From NCBI GenBank assembly GCA_963082975.1, contig OY720345.1, positions 8,520,491 to 8,584,490 on the forward strand: a stretch of DNA of 64,000 bases, in the 5' to 3' direction. The notes under the pieces are model-generated. The model saw only the letters and a list, made by a program, of their open reading frames with translations. It was not told the DNA's origin and did not search any database. Each line of letters begins with the position of its first letter. The first letter of the stretch is position 1. Positions 33,862 to 46,883 of this stretch are shown piece by piece. Origin of the DNA: Labia minor. Its lineage: Eukaryota; Arthropoda; Insecta; Dermaptera; Spongiphoridae. Position numbers and translations under genes: made by a program.

Positions 33862-34805
33862 TATCCTTTAAGAGATTTCAAATAATATTTTAAAATTAAA
33901 TTAATATTTTAGTTTAATACATGTTTAGTGATGGAAATAATAAATAAACGCCAGGATGTAGGACACTAGCAATGGCCTTTCTCAACCGGTTGATTAAGCG
34001 ATAACAGCGCCCCCATGGCGATTACTTTTTTTCCTCACTATACACTCACACCGAATATTATTATTATTATTCTTTCAATTAATTATTTTTATACTTATAA
34101 TTGAATTAATTGAAAATATATTTAAGTATTATATATTTGATTTACAAATTTTTCATATTTCCTCCAATTTTCATTCATCCCATCGTATTTATACATTTTC
34201 AAAATTCCGATCAGCTACTTTTGAAAAGGTCATTTCTTTTGAATTTTTATTATATTATCATCCCTTTACTTTTTCCCCCTTTTCCTCTCTTCCTTTCACG
34301 ACACCTGATTTTAGATGATACGAATGTCGAATTACGTTCAACATAAAAACTCACCAATGTTTTTTTTTTTTTATTTTTATTACCCACGTGTGTATAGGAG
34401 AGGAGAACTGCTATCATTGCGGCCAAGGGTTCTTCTTCTTCTTCTTCTTCTTCTTCTTCTCTTCAGCCCTTTTGACCTTTCGTAGTGTTCATTCGGACAA
34501 GTTCAGGCGTGACTTGTCTCATCGGCAATTGGATGTCAAATTGAGCTTTGCTTCCACAGACAACGATATGACGATATTTAAGCTTTCGACGTGACTTTCA
34601 GACGACATTTGCTAAATCTCACCCCACCCCCCACCTCCCCGTCCCCTTCCTTCCTCTCACCCTTCAATGGATGATGTTTCTTAGATTTAGACTTGTATTT
34701 AATACAACAAGTAAGATATTCTCGCGACGTGAAACGTGTTTAAATTAAAAACAATGGAATTATTAATATAAATAACTTTCTACATATACCATATATTTAT
34801 AAAAA
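33862..34805. other. Non-coding stretch with TTC microsatellite
   Basis: (TTC)n at 34429-34460. The surrounding frame 34388-34594 is driven by this run. A C-rich patch is at 34618-34665. No gene recognised. Confidence 0.4.
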
Positions 34806-34810
34806 AAAAT

Positions 34811-35410
34811 AAGCTGGAGTGTCTCCATTCGACTATCTCGCAAATTTGAATTGGATTAAATAACATATATTAATTTAAATTAAATTAAATTAATTATAAA
34901 TTATAAATGAATAAATAATATTTATTAAACCAGCGCATGTTTGGCTCTTTGTTGATGGCACCAAGTAACGTATTGGCGCGTGAGATTTGCAGTGTTAAAA
35001 AATTAATTCTGGTACTTTGAGCGATTCAATCAAGCTGAAATTCTATATATAGCAGTTTTATAAAATTTTTAATCATATAAAAAATTATCAAACATATATC
35101 TTTATTTTTACGGTCAGTTTAGAGGGGAAAAAATCAAAACGTTGTAGGTAATGACCCTCTTCCGATAGAGTTACATTTCTCAAAAGTTGATAGAAAACTA
35201 CGAATTTTGAATGATGCCCGTATACCAAATTTCATTATTCTAGCTCAAACCGTTTTTGCGTAATCTTGTCTACACATACACACACACACACACAAACATT
35301 TTTCTCAACCTTAGTAAAAATGATTCAGGAACCTTCAAAACATATAAAATCCTCAAAATCTCAACATCGAAAATTTTCATGATCGCAATACTATCTCTAG
35401 CGAGATATTA
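34811..35410 (+). repeat. Family A element, copy 4 (full length)
   Basis: Begins CTGGAGTGTCTCCATTCG then ACTATCTCGC; ends ACTATCTCTAGCGAGATATT. Interior CA microsatellite at 35277-35296. Confidence 0.85.
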
Positions 35411-36430
35411 AAAAAAATAAACAAACAAATAAATTAATTAATATTTATTTTTTCTTATTTGAAGCATTAAATTAAATTTTAAATTTATTTAAATTATTTT
35501 TTTTATTATTCAATCCAGATAATTATTTTTTTAATTCAATATGCACGTTGTATTTGATATAATTTAATTTTACCATTTTCAACTGTGATAGAATGTCAAT
35601 ACGTACGTACGTTTACGTACCTAAATGTATGTAACCTAGAATACATTTCTGTATAATTTGTTGTTTTGTTTCTCTTACTATTGTATATATTTATTTATGT
35701 AAGTATAGTATATTCACATACGTTTTGAATATTCTATCTAATTTCACAATTATTTTTATTTATTTTAAATTCCCTTCTCTTTTAACACTAAAAACAATTT
35801 AGATTCTATTTTCATTCGTTCATTCCAAATGGTATTGAATGGACTGATCTTTCCTTGTGTTTGCTAGAACCTCAACTAACATTCATTAAATGTTATGCCC
35901 TTTCAACAAATTTAATTCTCTATTTTCTGTTTTCCTCTCTCTCTTTCTTCCACACACACACACACACACATACACACATTTAAACTCTTATTTGATTATT
36001 GAAATTGAAATCAAAATTTATAATAAGTTGAAAAATAGAATAAAGCAATTACACAAACTACCAAACTATTATAACCGATACAGTGATATATTTATTCATT
36101 TTGAAATATAATTATTTTATTTAAATCTAAATGAACCAATAACTTTAAAAGAATAAACAATACATACAATGAGAATTTTAACTAGAAAATTTGTTATATA
36201 TATATATTAAATTCAATTACTTACTATCTTTTTATTATATGCAATTTATTTAATTTAAATGTTCTTTTTCTTAAAATTCCTCAAGTAAAATAATTAACTT
36301 AATTATCTCTTCTCTTTCTTATTCTCTTTATAAATGTTACAAAGAATATTTTATTTTATTTTATAGAAAAATAAATATTAATAAATTAATTAAAAAATAA
36401 ATAAATTAATTAATTAAAATTTAATGTTTT
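35411..36430. other. AT-rich non-coding stretch
   Basis: Contains ACGTACGTACGTTTACGTAC near 35600 and a CA run at 35951-35970. No gene recognised. Confidence 0.45.
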
Positions 36431-36432
36431 TT

Positions 36433-36945
36433 ACTATCTCGCCAGTGTGTGTATGTGTATGTATTTAACCAAAATTACGCAAAAACAGTTTGAGCTAGAA
36501 TGATGAAATTTGGTACATGTGCATTATTCAAAATTTTGAAGTTTTCTATCAACTTTTGAGAAATGTAGCTCAACCGGAAGAGGGTCATTACCTACAACGT
36601 TTTGATTTTTTTCCTCTAAAGTGCCCGTAAAAATAAAGATATATGTTTGATAATTTTTTATATGATTAAAAATTGTATAAAACTGCTATATATAGAATTT
36701 CAGCTTGATTGAATCGCTCAAAGTACCAGAATTAATTTTTTAACACTGCAAATCTCACGCGCCAACACCTTACTTGGTGCAATCAACAAAGAGCCAAACA
36801 TGCGCTGGTTTAATAAATATAATTTATTAATTTTAATTTATAATTTAATTAATTTAATTTAGTTTAAATTAATATATGTTATTTAATCCAACTCAAATTT
36901 GCCAGATAGTCGAGTGGAGACACTCCAGATTTTTTTTTTTTTTTA
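36433..36945 (-). repeat. Family A element, copy 5
   Basis: Inverted relative to copy 4, about 1 kb away. Ends with the GAGTGGAGACACTC hairpin, CAG and a long T run. Confidence 0.85.
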
Positions 36946-37540
36946 GTTTTATTGAAAGATTTAACAAAACTCATTTTTATGTATAAAATACCTAAACAGC
37001 AACTTCTAATAAATGTTAAGTTAAAAAAACAATCAAACAGACAAAGACTGCAAATAAAGCAAAGTTGATTGACAGACAGATAAAGAAATAAATATTTTAA
37101 TTTATTAAAAGAAAAATGATTGTTATATTCATATAAAAATATGTAATATTTGAGTAGATGGTAAATGATATGACAGAAAACAAAATAATAAAAAAAGAAA
37201 AAAAAATGTAGAAGAATGAAGGGAGAAACGGATAAAATCTGATCGGATGAGACAGATCAAGCTGATATATGCAAATGACGTCAGGAAACATATTGAAACG
37301 GCACTTCAAATGGATCATTTTATATGAAAATGCCGAGTTCGCAAAAGAATACTTATATTTATTTTTTGTTTATATGTAATAAAAAAAAAATAAAATAAAA
37401 TAAAAATGATATTTTTATTGAAAAAGTAAAATATAAATCCTATTAAAGTATTTTATTGAAAAAAAAAAATAAATAATATTCATTTTCAAAATTATAGTGA
37501 TGAGCTGTCTTAACAGTTTGTGAAACATACTATAGATTGA
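36946..37540. other. AT-rich non-coding stretch
   Basis: No gene or repeat recognised. The minus frame 37097-37318 is low complexity. Confidence 0.45.
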
Positions 37541-37544
37541 CATT

Positions 37545-39010
37545 AAAAAAAGGGTGATGCTAAATGTTTTTTCACAATAAGGGTACTTCCAGCAGGTGGA
37601 GACAACTGGACTTTACAACTTTACTGTGAACAGCAAAAGTGATTACGACAGGCAATTGCAAGAGAATGGCCCAAATTAAATAATAGGAAAGACTTTGTCT
37701 TCCATTATGACAACTGAAGAACTACTCCTGAAAGTTAATGATATGGTTCCGTATATTTATTTTCGAGTTATTAGGTTTTATCTGATGGGAAGGTCCTTTC
37801 TGTCTGTCCCATTAGATCTGGGGTTCTACAGGGTAGCGCGTCCTGGGACCCTTTTTATACCTTTTATATACACATGACTTACCCATTGCACCTCAAACGA
37901 CTTTAACCACTTTCGCCGACGACACTGCTGTACTTGCTTCACACAGAGATCTAACAATTGCTTTTGCGATTCTCCAGCAAAATCTAAATCTAATAAAATT
38001 ATGAATTCACACACAAATGGAGAATCGTGGCTAATAAAGAAACGTGACATTTATATTAAATAGAGTAACCTGCCCGGCTGTTGAACTTTACAGAAAAATT
38101 CCTATTAAAAAGACAGTAAAATACTTAGGTATGCAATTATTGTAAGACATAAGACTGACTTGGGAGATGCAAATACAGACAAAAAATAAAAACAATTATA
38201 ATTAAAACTACATAAACTACTATATTGACTCACATAGGATGTAAATCTAACAGGACTCTAAACAACAAACTATTATTATACAATAAGGGGAATAACTAGT
38301 AACACTAATATGAACATTATTCAGAAATTCCAAAATAAGATAGTGAGGACAATTGTCAACGCTCCATGGTACATATCTAACAAGATAATCCTTAGAGATC
38401 TCAATGTCAGAACTGTGGCGGAGAAGGTGCAGATTAATATAGCATATGTTATTTCAACAGACTACCAAATTATGCTAACGACAAAGCGAGACAACTTACT
38501 GACACTCTAGGACTTACCAGAAGACTAAGAAGACTTAAATCCAACGACTTAATACATGATAGACTCAATTATCTTTCAACTAATGGGCCGTCGGTTTGAT
38601 TTAAGTCAATCGCTCCATCTTCTCTTACTTCTCCCTCATAATAATATCTTTATTTTTAATTGTATATATTACCAGTACATAAGACAGTTGTGGAATAAAT
38701 GTATTTTGTGGAAGCTAAATAAAAAAAAATTTTGACAACAGTGGCTATAATGACGCGTCAAACGTTGCAAGAGTTTAGTTGGAAAATATTAATACACCCT
38801 CCATATAGTCCGGACATAGCGCCCTCTGACTATCATTTATTCCGATCTTTTTAGAATTCTCAATTAATGAAATTAAACTGAATTTAAATGAAGCATGTGA
38901 AAAACATTTGATTTAGTTTTTCAAGCAGAAATCGAAGAAATTATTTACCGATGACATCATGGTTCTGACCGGAATCCTGTTCTTTGAAAGATTTTAGAGA
39001 CTTGTGTATT
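37545..39010 (+). pseudogene. mariner transposase relic, interrupted by a LINE
   Basis: The left part (37545-37714) reads LYCEQQK, LRQAIAREWPKLNNRKD and FVFHYDN with stops; the right part (38733-39010) reads VAIMTRQTLQEFSWKIL, IHPPYSPDIAPSDYHLFRS, then degraded sequence with LNEACEKHLI and FFKQKSKKLF. Together these are the catalytic core and C-terminus of a mariner-type transposase; the DN of HYDN corresponds to the second catalytic Asp. A LINE separates the two parts exactly at those codons. Stops and frameshifts make it non-functional. Confidence 0.85.
37715..38732 (+). mobile_element. 5'-truncated jockey-like LINE fragment
   Basis: Flanked by TGACAAC (37708-37714 and 38733-38739) and ends in AATAAAAAAAAAT. 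Reverse-transcriptase remnants, in broken frames, include IRSGVLQGS (the GVPQGSVLGP motif), [17 protein letters not shown] (catalytic FADD), and a C-terminal FQNKIVRTIVNAPWYISNK typical of jockey-group elements (38310-38510). Multiple stops show it is dead. Confidence 0.85.
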
Positions 39011-39811
39011 TAAGACTGTAGGGGGTCACTTGTTTTAAAACCTTCTGGATTGTTTTCCTAGTTATCTCCTTCAATTTTAATCCATATATATGATTTACTT
39101 ATTGGCATATCTTATTCATTCGATGATAAGTATTTTGAATCACAAATTCTCACATCTTATTTTTTCATTTTTCTTTCTCTGTCCAACCTAATTGTATTCT
39201 CAAGTCTCCTTGTTAAGCCAAACAGTCTCATTGAGGTATCGCATTATTCTGGATACATAATTTATTGAAAAAGTTTAAAATTCACATTAAGTGATCCAAA
39301 AGAATGAAAGATAACGTTGAATGAAAAATTAATTTTTTTTTCTTTAAATATGAATGTCAGAAAGTGATTTTTTATGATAATAAAGAGGGAAATAAAAATA
39401 GTTGGTAGTGGTAGAATTTCTTTTACTCGTTGACCTCGATTTCGTTTTTTTTTTTTTCTCTCTTTTTTAGTATCAATGTCCAATAAGTTTGCCAATTGGT
39501 TTCTAAAAAGCATCCGTGGCTCCCTTGAGCACGTCATTTGTAGCCTCATATGGTCATTTTGGGAGGGAACCTGGGCATTAAAGAAACACCTTTACTTCAC
39601 AGAAAAAAAAATATCAAGAGATACGTGATGATTACCCCTGAGAATGGCTTATAACAATCCACTTTAGCCAAAATTCTATAAAAAAAAAAAAAAAAAAATT
39701 AATAATTTATTTTTATTGTGTTGATTTTATTTTTATCATTTTCGTTAAATAAATCATAAACTTTATCAGATTACATTTAATAGATTAAGTAAATATTTTA
39801 TATAAAAAAAC
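39011..39811. other. Non-coding stretch
   Basis: AT-rich with poly-T/poly-A; the minus frame 39262-39549 has no recognised family. Confidence 0.4.
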
Positions 39812-39969
39812 AAAAAAAAACCTCTGACTTTGTACATTCCACGCAACGACAACGCCTATCAAGTCGGTTATATAAATGATGAGGTGTCCTATGATCAGTA
39901 GAACGGTTCCTCTCAACCTTTACCTTGATTTTCTTGATCAGAGGCGCTATCAAGTAGCTTTTCCTCAAC
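39812..39969 (-). mobile_element. tRNA-derived SINE, family C, 5'-truncated copy
   Basis: Only the 3' body (AAGAAAATCAAGGTAAAG to GTACAAAGTCAGAGG on the minus strand) is present; the tRNA-like head is missing. Confidence 0.8.
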
Positions 39970-40740
39970 GAAGCTAAAAGCAGTTGAAAACAAATACATT
40001 TCATAAATTTGCTAAACTCACAAAAATATAGTATTCATCCAAAAAGTCTTCTTATTTCAACAAAATGTTATCAGTGAAAATTTTGTTAAAAACTTTAAAT
40101 CTTATGATCGGATAGATAGAAACACACACCTCATTCAATACAAAAAGGGGGGGATCATCTTTTTTACCCCACTGTCATTTAAAGAGAGAAAATATGAAAC
40201 ACTTATTAACTTATTAAAAAAAGTAAATTTTCAAATTTACTTATTCTTAATAATCATTTATACCTATTTCATAGATTGGTATAGACTTAAGGTATCTTTT
40301 GTATAAATTTTGTTTAAATTTTCTTTTTTTATCTCGTATTATATCATCTTTTGATAGCTCTTTACTTTTCTATTTTTATTAATTCTATTTTAACCCATTT
40401 AAGAAAATATCAAAACAATATTCCAAAAAAACCTAATATATATATGATATAACTATCATCTTGATATTATCTTGATATTATACTATAATTCATATTTTAT
40501 TTTCCAATAGTTTCTTTTAAAATTTTTATTTGTTTATTTTTTTTCTAAATTCCATTCAAATTGATAACCATTCGTTTCTTATATTAGAAAATTCAAATAT
40601 ATAAATTTATTTTAAAATTTTTGCATGCTTATTAAAAATTTTTATGGAAATATTAGATGCAGAATTAATACGAATAATAATTAATAATAGAGTATAGTAT
40701 TTAAATATTTCAAATTTAAATTGGGTGGCTTGTATTGCAG
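39970..40740. other. AT-rich non-coding stretch
   Basis: Nothing recognised apart from T-rich sequence and a GTATTGCAG acceptor-like site at its right edge. Confidence 0.45.
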
Positions 40741-40880
40741 GTTGCCTAAATGCCAGGGGCTCCTAGTCGAGTGAACGAACGCTCACTCAGTCAGTCAGTC
40801 GATTTCGTTGTGTGAGTGTGCATGCCAACTCAAACCACGCGGGCGGCGATGACGCTCTTTCTCTCTACTATATCAAAAGC
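40741..40880 (+). other. Candidate 5' UTR exon or promoter-proximal exon
   Basis: A 140-nt GC-richer island ending in a strong donor, AAAGC|GTAAGTAT at 40880/40881, and starting after an acceptor-like TTGTATTGCAG. It includes CACTCAGTCAGTCAGTCG, which contains repeated TCAGT initiator-like motifs, so it may instead hold a transcription start. An ATG at 40822 gives a short frame that would stop in the candidate exon at 46614, hence at most an upstream ORF. No protein is recognised. Confidence 0.35.
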
Positions 40881-43519
40881 GTAAGTATATTTTCTATTGA
40901 AATTATCATAATTCACCAATATAAAGTGATCAATTAACATCACCTCTACCATCATTGTAATAAAGTCTCAAATGATTTACTGATTTTTTTTAATAATTAT
41001 TTTAATAGAAAAATATCATATTTGTTTTTTATTTCATATTCATATTATGAATGATATTTTATTTATTAATATATATATATATATATATATTAAAAGTGAT
41101 ATATCTGCACATTACTCAAAATTTAATTTAAAATTATTTACACATTTTATTAGAATTTGAAAATGTATATATCTTCTTTTCTTCTAATTAATCTCTTTTC
41201 TATTTCATTTTTCTCATGTCATTTAATATAATAGGATATATTATATATCGTATCTCCTATATATATATTTCTATTTATTATTATTATTATTCTATTTTTT
41301 AATATTTTCTATTCAATATGAGTTGATTTTTTTAATATATATTTGGATATTATTATTCATTTAAGTAAATATAATGACATTTATTCTAGAGACGCCCAAA
41401 CGGAAGGGCTAATTTATTTTCTTTTTTTCTTTTATTTTGTAATTTACTGTTTAATTTATCTAAAAAAATGATAAATTCTGATAAATATTTATTATTTCAA
41501 TATCAATTATTTTCTGAGAATTCTACATGATTATCAAAATCAAAAATCAATTGAAATTTAAATAGAAATCATTTTAACATTCTCTTTTAATTATAGATAA
41601 TAAAAAAAAGGTCAGTTTTTAATACTTTCATTTATTAAACAAGAATTTTATTATGTGTCTTTATAATATATCTAAATATTATTATTTCATTGAAAGTTAT
41701 AATAACGAAAAATTAATATGTGATACATTGATTAACAACAGTTTCAAAGTATTTTTAATCTGTATTAAAAAAAAAATACAACTGATTATAAAGGCAGATA
41801 TTTTATTAGAATGAATTAATTATAAATTTGGAAATAATTTTAAAGCTCGGAAGCTTCTATTAGCTAAATAGCGTAGGCGTTACGTTATATATATTATATA
41901 TTATTCGTATTCTACATTCTATTGTATATATCTCGAGACAACTCCCAATATATTTACTTGTTTTTCTTATTTTGATTTCAAGCAAGAGCTATTGAACTAA
42001 TATATATATTTTCATGTTATCTTTTTTATAATTACACACAAAAAACATCTGATCAGTTAATTTATAAAATATTTCAGTTAAATAGAATTTCTATGCTGAA
42101 TCTAAATTTGAATATAAGAAATAGAAAAATTCGTAATTCTTAAATGTTATACCATTATGTATTGCTAAATATACATTTATGTAATATTTTAAGTGTTTTA
42201 TTTGAAATTTTTAAAAACAAAAAATAATATAATTTAGTCATTTAAATTGACGTTTTGAAAATATTTTTGTATACATAAAACATTAAAAATAATATATTCT
42301 TTTTTTTAACCTTTCACTTTCAAAAAGAAAAGAAGAAATATTCAAATATATAGAAAGAATAAATAAAAATGAAGTTAAATATGTTCTAAATGTTTTATTA
42401 AATTAATTAAAATGAGAAGTTTTAGAATAAATGATTTAATTGAATTGATATTTGAATATTAGAATTTAAAATAAAAAGTGAAATATTATAATAATTCTTT
42501 GATTGGAAATAGCTATGATAATTCATAAAATGATTCCGCTAGGGACAGTGAACCGCGAGATGCTCTTGAATGAACAACACGGCGAATTATATATAAATTT
42601 TAAAAAATTAATTTCTGCGGTTATTGATTAAATATAAATAAAAGTTATAGCCTATGTTACTCTCGAGGTATATAAGAATATTGTGATGTAATTTCATAGA
42701 AATCGGTTCAGCCAATTCTGAGTCTATAAAATAGTTATTTTCCGTACAGACAGACAGACAGACATGAAAAATTCTAAAGTCACTTTTGGATTCTAGAGGT
42801 CATGCAACGCGAAGATATGCAAAAAATTTTAAATTCTGAGCAATATGCAGACAAAAACCTTTTTTTATATATATAGAAGATATAATATTAAAATATATGA
42901 TTTATAATAAAATAAAATAAAGCTATAATATTATGAAAATAATCAATTTATCATATAGTTTATTGGTTTTTTTTTGTTATCAAATAAATAACCAAGAATT
43001 TAATTAATTTAATTTTAAAATTTTTTTTTAAATTTCTTTATAAAAATGAATTAAAAAAAATAATAAAGTTTCAAACCTTGTATTTTCCTTGTTTTGTTTT
43101 TGTTTTTTTTTAATTTATACATTCAATATTGAATATCGATTATTAAATTCTTGATATAAGTAATAAATAATCTTCAAATTTATGTAATTTATTTAATTAA
43201 TGTTAACTCTATTATATTATAATTTCATTTGTTAAAGCAAATATCATGATCGTGACAATTTCATAAAGTAATTATATCTAAAATAATATTATAATAATAT
43301 CCACATATAGGTATGTATATTTTTCAAAAAATTCTTATAAATAAAATAAAAATAAAAATTACCACTTGATAATTCCTCTTTCAAAATTAATAATAATAAT
43401 AATATCAAATATTAAAAATTAATAATTCAATTGAAATTATTTATTTAAAATAAGTAATTTTTTTTTTTTTGTTAAAGAAAAATAAATAAAAAAAAATCCT
43501 TTATTGAAAAATTATCAAG
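40881..43519. other. AT-rich stretch, possible intron, with a possible retroelement 3' end
   Basis: At about 42535-42860 there is AAATCGGTTCAGCCAATTCT, a CAGACAGACAGACAGAC run and GGTCATGCAACGCGAAGATA, a style common in insect non-LTR retroelement 3' ends; family not assigned. The remainder has TA runs (41070-41090) and no recognised gene. Confidence 0.35.
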
Positions 43520-43522
43520 TAA

Positions 43523-43635
43523 AATTTATTGGTTGTGGGTTACGATGTTTATGAACAGCTGGTTCAATATTGGAGCCACGGAAAACTATTTGATCGTAAA
43601 CCGCAATTTCCGACAGTTATGGTTTGTCGTAGCTG
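43523..43635 (+). other. Candidate exon, weakly DEG/ENaC-like
   Basis: Open from 43523 to a good donor CTG|GTGAGC at 43635/43636. The frame reads GYDVYEQLVQYW, then FDRKPQFPTVMVCRS. A YxxLxxYxS segment followed by FPxVxxC resembles the post-TM1 region of degenerin/epithelial sodium channels (pickpocket type). No clean acceptor precedes the frame except GAACAG at about 43553-43558, which would drop the first residues. This could be chance. Confidence 0.25.
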
Positions 43636-43639
43636 GTGA

Positions 43640-43883
43640 GCCATAAATACGAATTCATATTCTAAAATTGTTACCTGTACAAACACGCTAAGCATAGCTC
43701 TCTATCTATCTATCTATCTACATATACATATATATGTATGTAAGTATATACACGAAAATACCATTCATACCTATAAAAATGGTATTTATTAAAAATATGA
43801 TTTATGATATATTAAAATTTATCATACTCTCTCATTCTCATTATATAATCTTGAGAAATTGTATAATATAAATTTCAATATAT

Positions 43884-43919
<36 letters not shown>

Positions 43920-44055
43920 GACAAATTAAATAATATTTTTGTTCAAATTATTTATTATTATTTTTTTTAATTTATTAAATTAAAAACAATTATTTTAGAT
44001 TGTTATTATTATTATTATTATTATTATTTTGTTAATTGCTGTTAATTCTTATTAA
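43640..44055. other. Non-coding stretch with microsatellites
   Basis: (CTAT)n at 43700-43720, (TAA)n near 43887-43918, (ATT)n near 44001-44028. Confidence 0.5.
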
Positions 44056-44058
44056 AAA

Positions 44059-44515
44059 ACGAGGGTGGGGTGAAAAGTTTCCGGCCTGACCAAGAAAAAC
44101 GATGTTTTTATATATTTTTTTTTGCTTCATTTTTCAACATTTAATATAGCTGAGCCCTGTACGATGTCAGCTGAACGTGTGTGAAATATTTTGCACAACC
44201 ATTTGAATATAGAAAGCTGTGTGCAACGTGAGTTCCGCATTTGGTAACGTTACACCAAAAACTGCTTCGAAAAACCATCTCTACCGACAATTTGGCGCTG
44301 TAGGCGTAATTCAAACAAATTTTGGTGTCGATTCATAACTGTTGATGAGATTTAATTAAATTAACCTAAATTTAATTAATTAAGTGAATTAGAACACCGT
44401 TATGAGACATGTATCAGTGTTGATGGAGATTATGTTGAAAAATAAAGCAAAAAAAAAAAAATTTAAAAACATTGCTTTTCTTTGTCAGGCCGGAAACTTT
44501 CCACCCCACCCTCGT
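44059..44515 (+). mobile_element. mariner deletion derivative (MITE)
   Basis: Ends are inverted repeats: CGAGGGTGGGGTGAAAAGTT then TCCGGCCTGAC at the left, and GTCAGGCCGGAAACTTTCC then ACCCCACCCTCG at the right. Right flank TA. Internally there is an HTH-like scrap (TPKTASKNHLYRQFGAVGV) and a transposase C-terminus RYETCISVDGDYVEK followed by a stop, so most of the transposase is deleted but both ends survive. Confidence 0.85.
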
Positions 44516-45826
44516 AAAGAAGAAATTGATTTATATAATATAAAAATAAATGAAGAGGAAATTTTTAATTTAGAGCCATATTATTTAATCTAGCAAAAAA
44601 GAGACATTAAATTAAATTTTAAATGCTAAAATATAAAAATAAATCATAAAAGCACAGAAGTAAAAAAATAAATAAATTAGTATAACTAAATAATTTTGTA
44701 TGATAAAGCAATACAATACAATATATAGTATAACATCAAAAGTGAAGTTAATAGTAGAGAGAGGGAGAGAGATCTCTGAATTAAATATAAAATTAAAAAT
44801 AAAATTAAATCATGGTGATGGTCTTTCATTTTTTTTCTCTTCAACATTGTCATAGATAAAATGATGGGCAAATGGGATAAAAAACTTTTTAAAAAGTTTC
44901 TGGTATTATTTTACCGCCAGGAAGTTCTAATGAAAACATTGAAAATCAACCAATTGAATTCTCAAATAGTTTTAAATTTGTAAAACTAAAAATGTATATA
45001 ATCTATGTTACATATATTTACAGTGGGTTAAAGAAATAAACAAAGATATGAAAAAGTCAGGCATAGATCTTTTTGAAACATCAGAAACAATAAAATTTAT
45101 AAGAAATGTAGAGAGTTGGAAAGTTCAGCTGATGAGAGAAAAAGAATTGGGATAAAATGGTCCGATGTAAATAAAAATGATTATGGAGAAAAAAAATGAG
45201 GGCATTCTGATAGAAGAAAAAAAGCAATCCAAAATTTACATAAACAAAGAGTAATAGAAGAGGGAAAAAATAGAGTCTGGTACCGATTACATTGAAATTT
45301 TACCAATTTTACCAATTCTATTAATTTTTCTGACCAAATTGGTTATATTATTTTTAGAGTTTATAGAGTAAAGTCTATGATGACTTATTACATTGAATAT
45401 TTTTTTAATTGTATTTTTAATGACGAATAATGCGGTTTTGTTCACATCTGTAAAAATTTTAACAACATCTGGTAGTATTATTTCTAAAAATGATATTATA
45501 ATTTTTTATTACAATATCATTTTTATTAATTCTTTTATTAATAAATTAAGAATTGTAGTTTTTATACAATAAATCTTTTAAATAATATTGTAGTAAAATT
45601 GTCAATTAATTATATTTAAATAGAAATATTCAAAAATATTTACTACATTTATTTTTGAAAAAAACAAACCTTATTTATACTTATACTTGTAAACCAAATA
45701 ATAAATAACATTGAATAAACTAAAATGTTTCAGAATAAATATCCAACATTAAAGTGAAATTATACCGTTATAGTTTAAAAAAAAAAACATTTAATAGGAG
45801 ACATTTTCCATCTTTTTAGTTTTATA
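44516..45826. other. AT-rich non-coding stretch
   Basis: A region at 45030-45300 is purine-rich and could be a decayed coding remnant, but no family is recognised. Confidence 0.4.
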
Positions 45827-45828
45827 TA

Positions 45829-46286
45829 CAGTAGAACCTCAGTAACTTAAAAACCTCTATAACTTCAAAAAAAAAAATAATATGTTTGCTTCCCATCAGA
45901 GCCCAAAACCTCAATAACTTAAAATACGCAATCTCTATAACTTAAATAAGTAATCTCTGTATTGGCCCTGAGAAGCTGAAATCTTGAAGAAACAAGAATC
46001 AGGAGAAAGTCTTCAATGTAAAAATCGAAAAATTGCCGAATTCCCTAATTTAGAACAATTTGCTTGTTTACGTGGTTCAAACTGTGTAGAAACAAAACAT
46101 CAGTGTTAGTGAACCCATACTGAAAGAAAAAGCAGAAGAGTTCGCTAATTCGCTGAAAATAAAAAATTTAAAGCCCCTTTGTTATTAACCTATCTCTAAA
46201 ATAGACTCCCCTTGATAACTTAAAACCTCTATAACTTAAAATATTTTATGTTTCCCTTGGACTTTAACTTATCGAGTTTCTTACTG
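45829..46286 (+). mobile_element. pogo/Tigger deletion derivative
   Basis: Begins CAGTAGAACCTCAGTAACTT and ends GAGTTTCTTACTG, each next to TA (45827-45828 and 46287-46288). Internal subterminal repeats of ACCTCTATAACTT. A coding scrap near 46100-46184 reads ISVSEPILKEKAEEFANSL, typical of the CENP-B-like DNA-binding domain of pogo transposases. The DDE core is missing. Confidence 0.85.
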
Positions 46287-46613
46287 TATTTATTTTATTA
46301 TTTATAAAAAAAAAAAAAAACTATTCGAACATTGATTTTTTGATAATTTCACATTCAATTTTATTAAAAGTTAAATGAAAATGATTTATTTTTAATGAAA
46401 ATCACATCTTTAAGATGTTAGTATTATTTTCCCAATATAATTTTAAATTTTAAAGAATTTTTGAAAATTAATATCCCAGAAATAAAATAATATTTTTAAA
46501 AATCTCTACACCTTTTGAATCATATTGATGTTATTTATTTATTTTTATATTTTTTTTCTTCATTTTGTTGATATAAATCTTATCAAATATTATTTAATTT
46601 CTAATTTTTCTAG

Positions 46614-46688
46614 ACTGGAGAGACGAGACATTAATTCAAGTCTTCGAGTCTAATCTGCAAGATGTATCAACCCTTTATTAACTGTGAG
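46614..46688 (+). CDS. Candidate first coding exon (MYQPFINCE)
   Basis: A 75-nt segment between an acceptor TAATTTTTCTAG (46613) and a donor GAG|GTTAGTAT (46688/46689), preceded by a T-rich tract. It contains an ATG at 46662-46664 in the context CAAGATGT, giving nine residues MYQPFINCE to the donor in phase 0. The upstream part of the exon has stops in all or most frames relevant to the 40741-40880 exon, consistent with 5' UTR. I do not recognise the protein. Support is splice consensus only. Confidence 0.4.
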
Positions 46689-46883
46689 GTTAGTATTTAT
46701 TATTAATTTCATTTTCAATTCAAGATAAATTTATTTATTTTTCAACTTCATAATTTAATATGTTATTTTTACTTCTTATTTCTATTTCATGTTTCAATCT
46801 TCGTTCCTGATTCTGGATGTTGATTTTAATTCTTAATTATCTTCTCCATCTCTGATGATGATGAAACGATCTTCATAATACAG

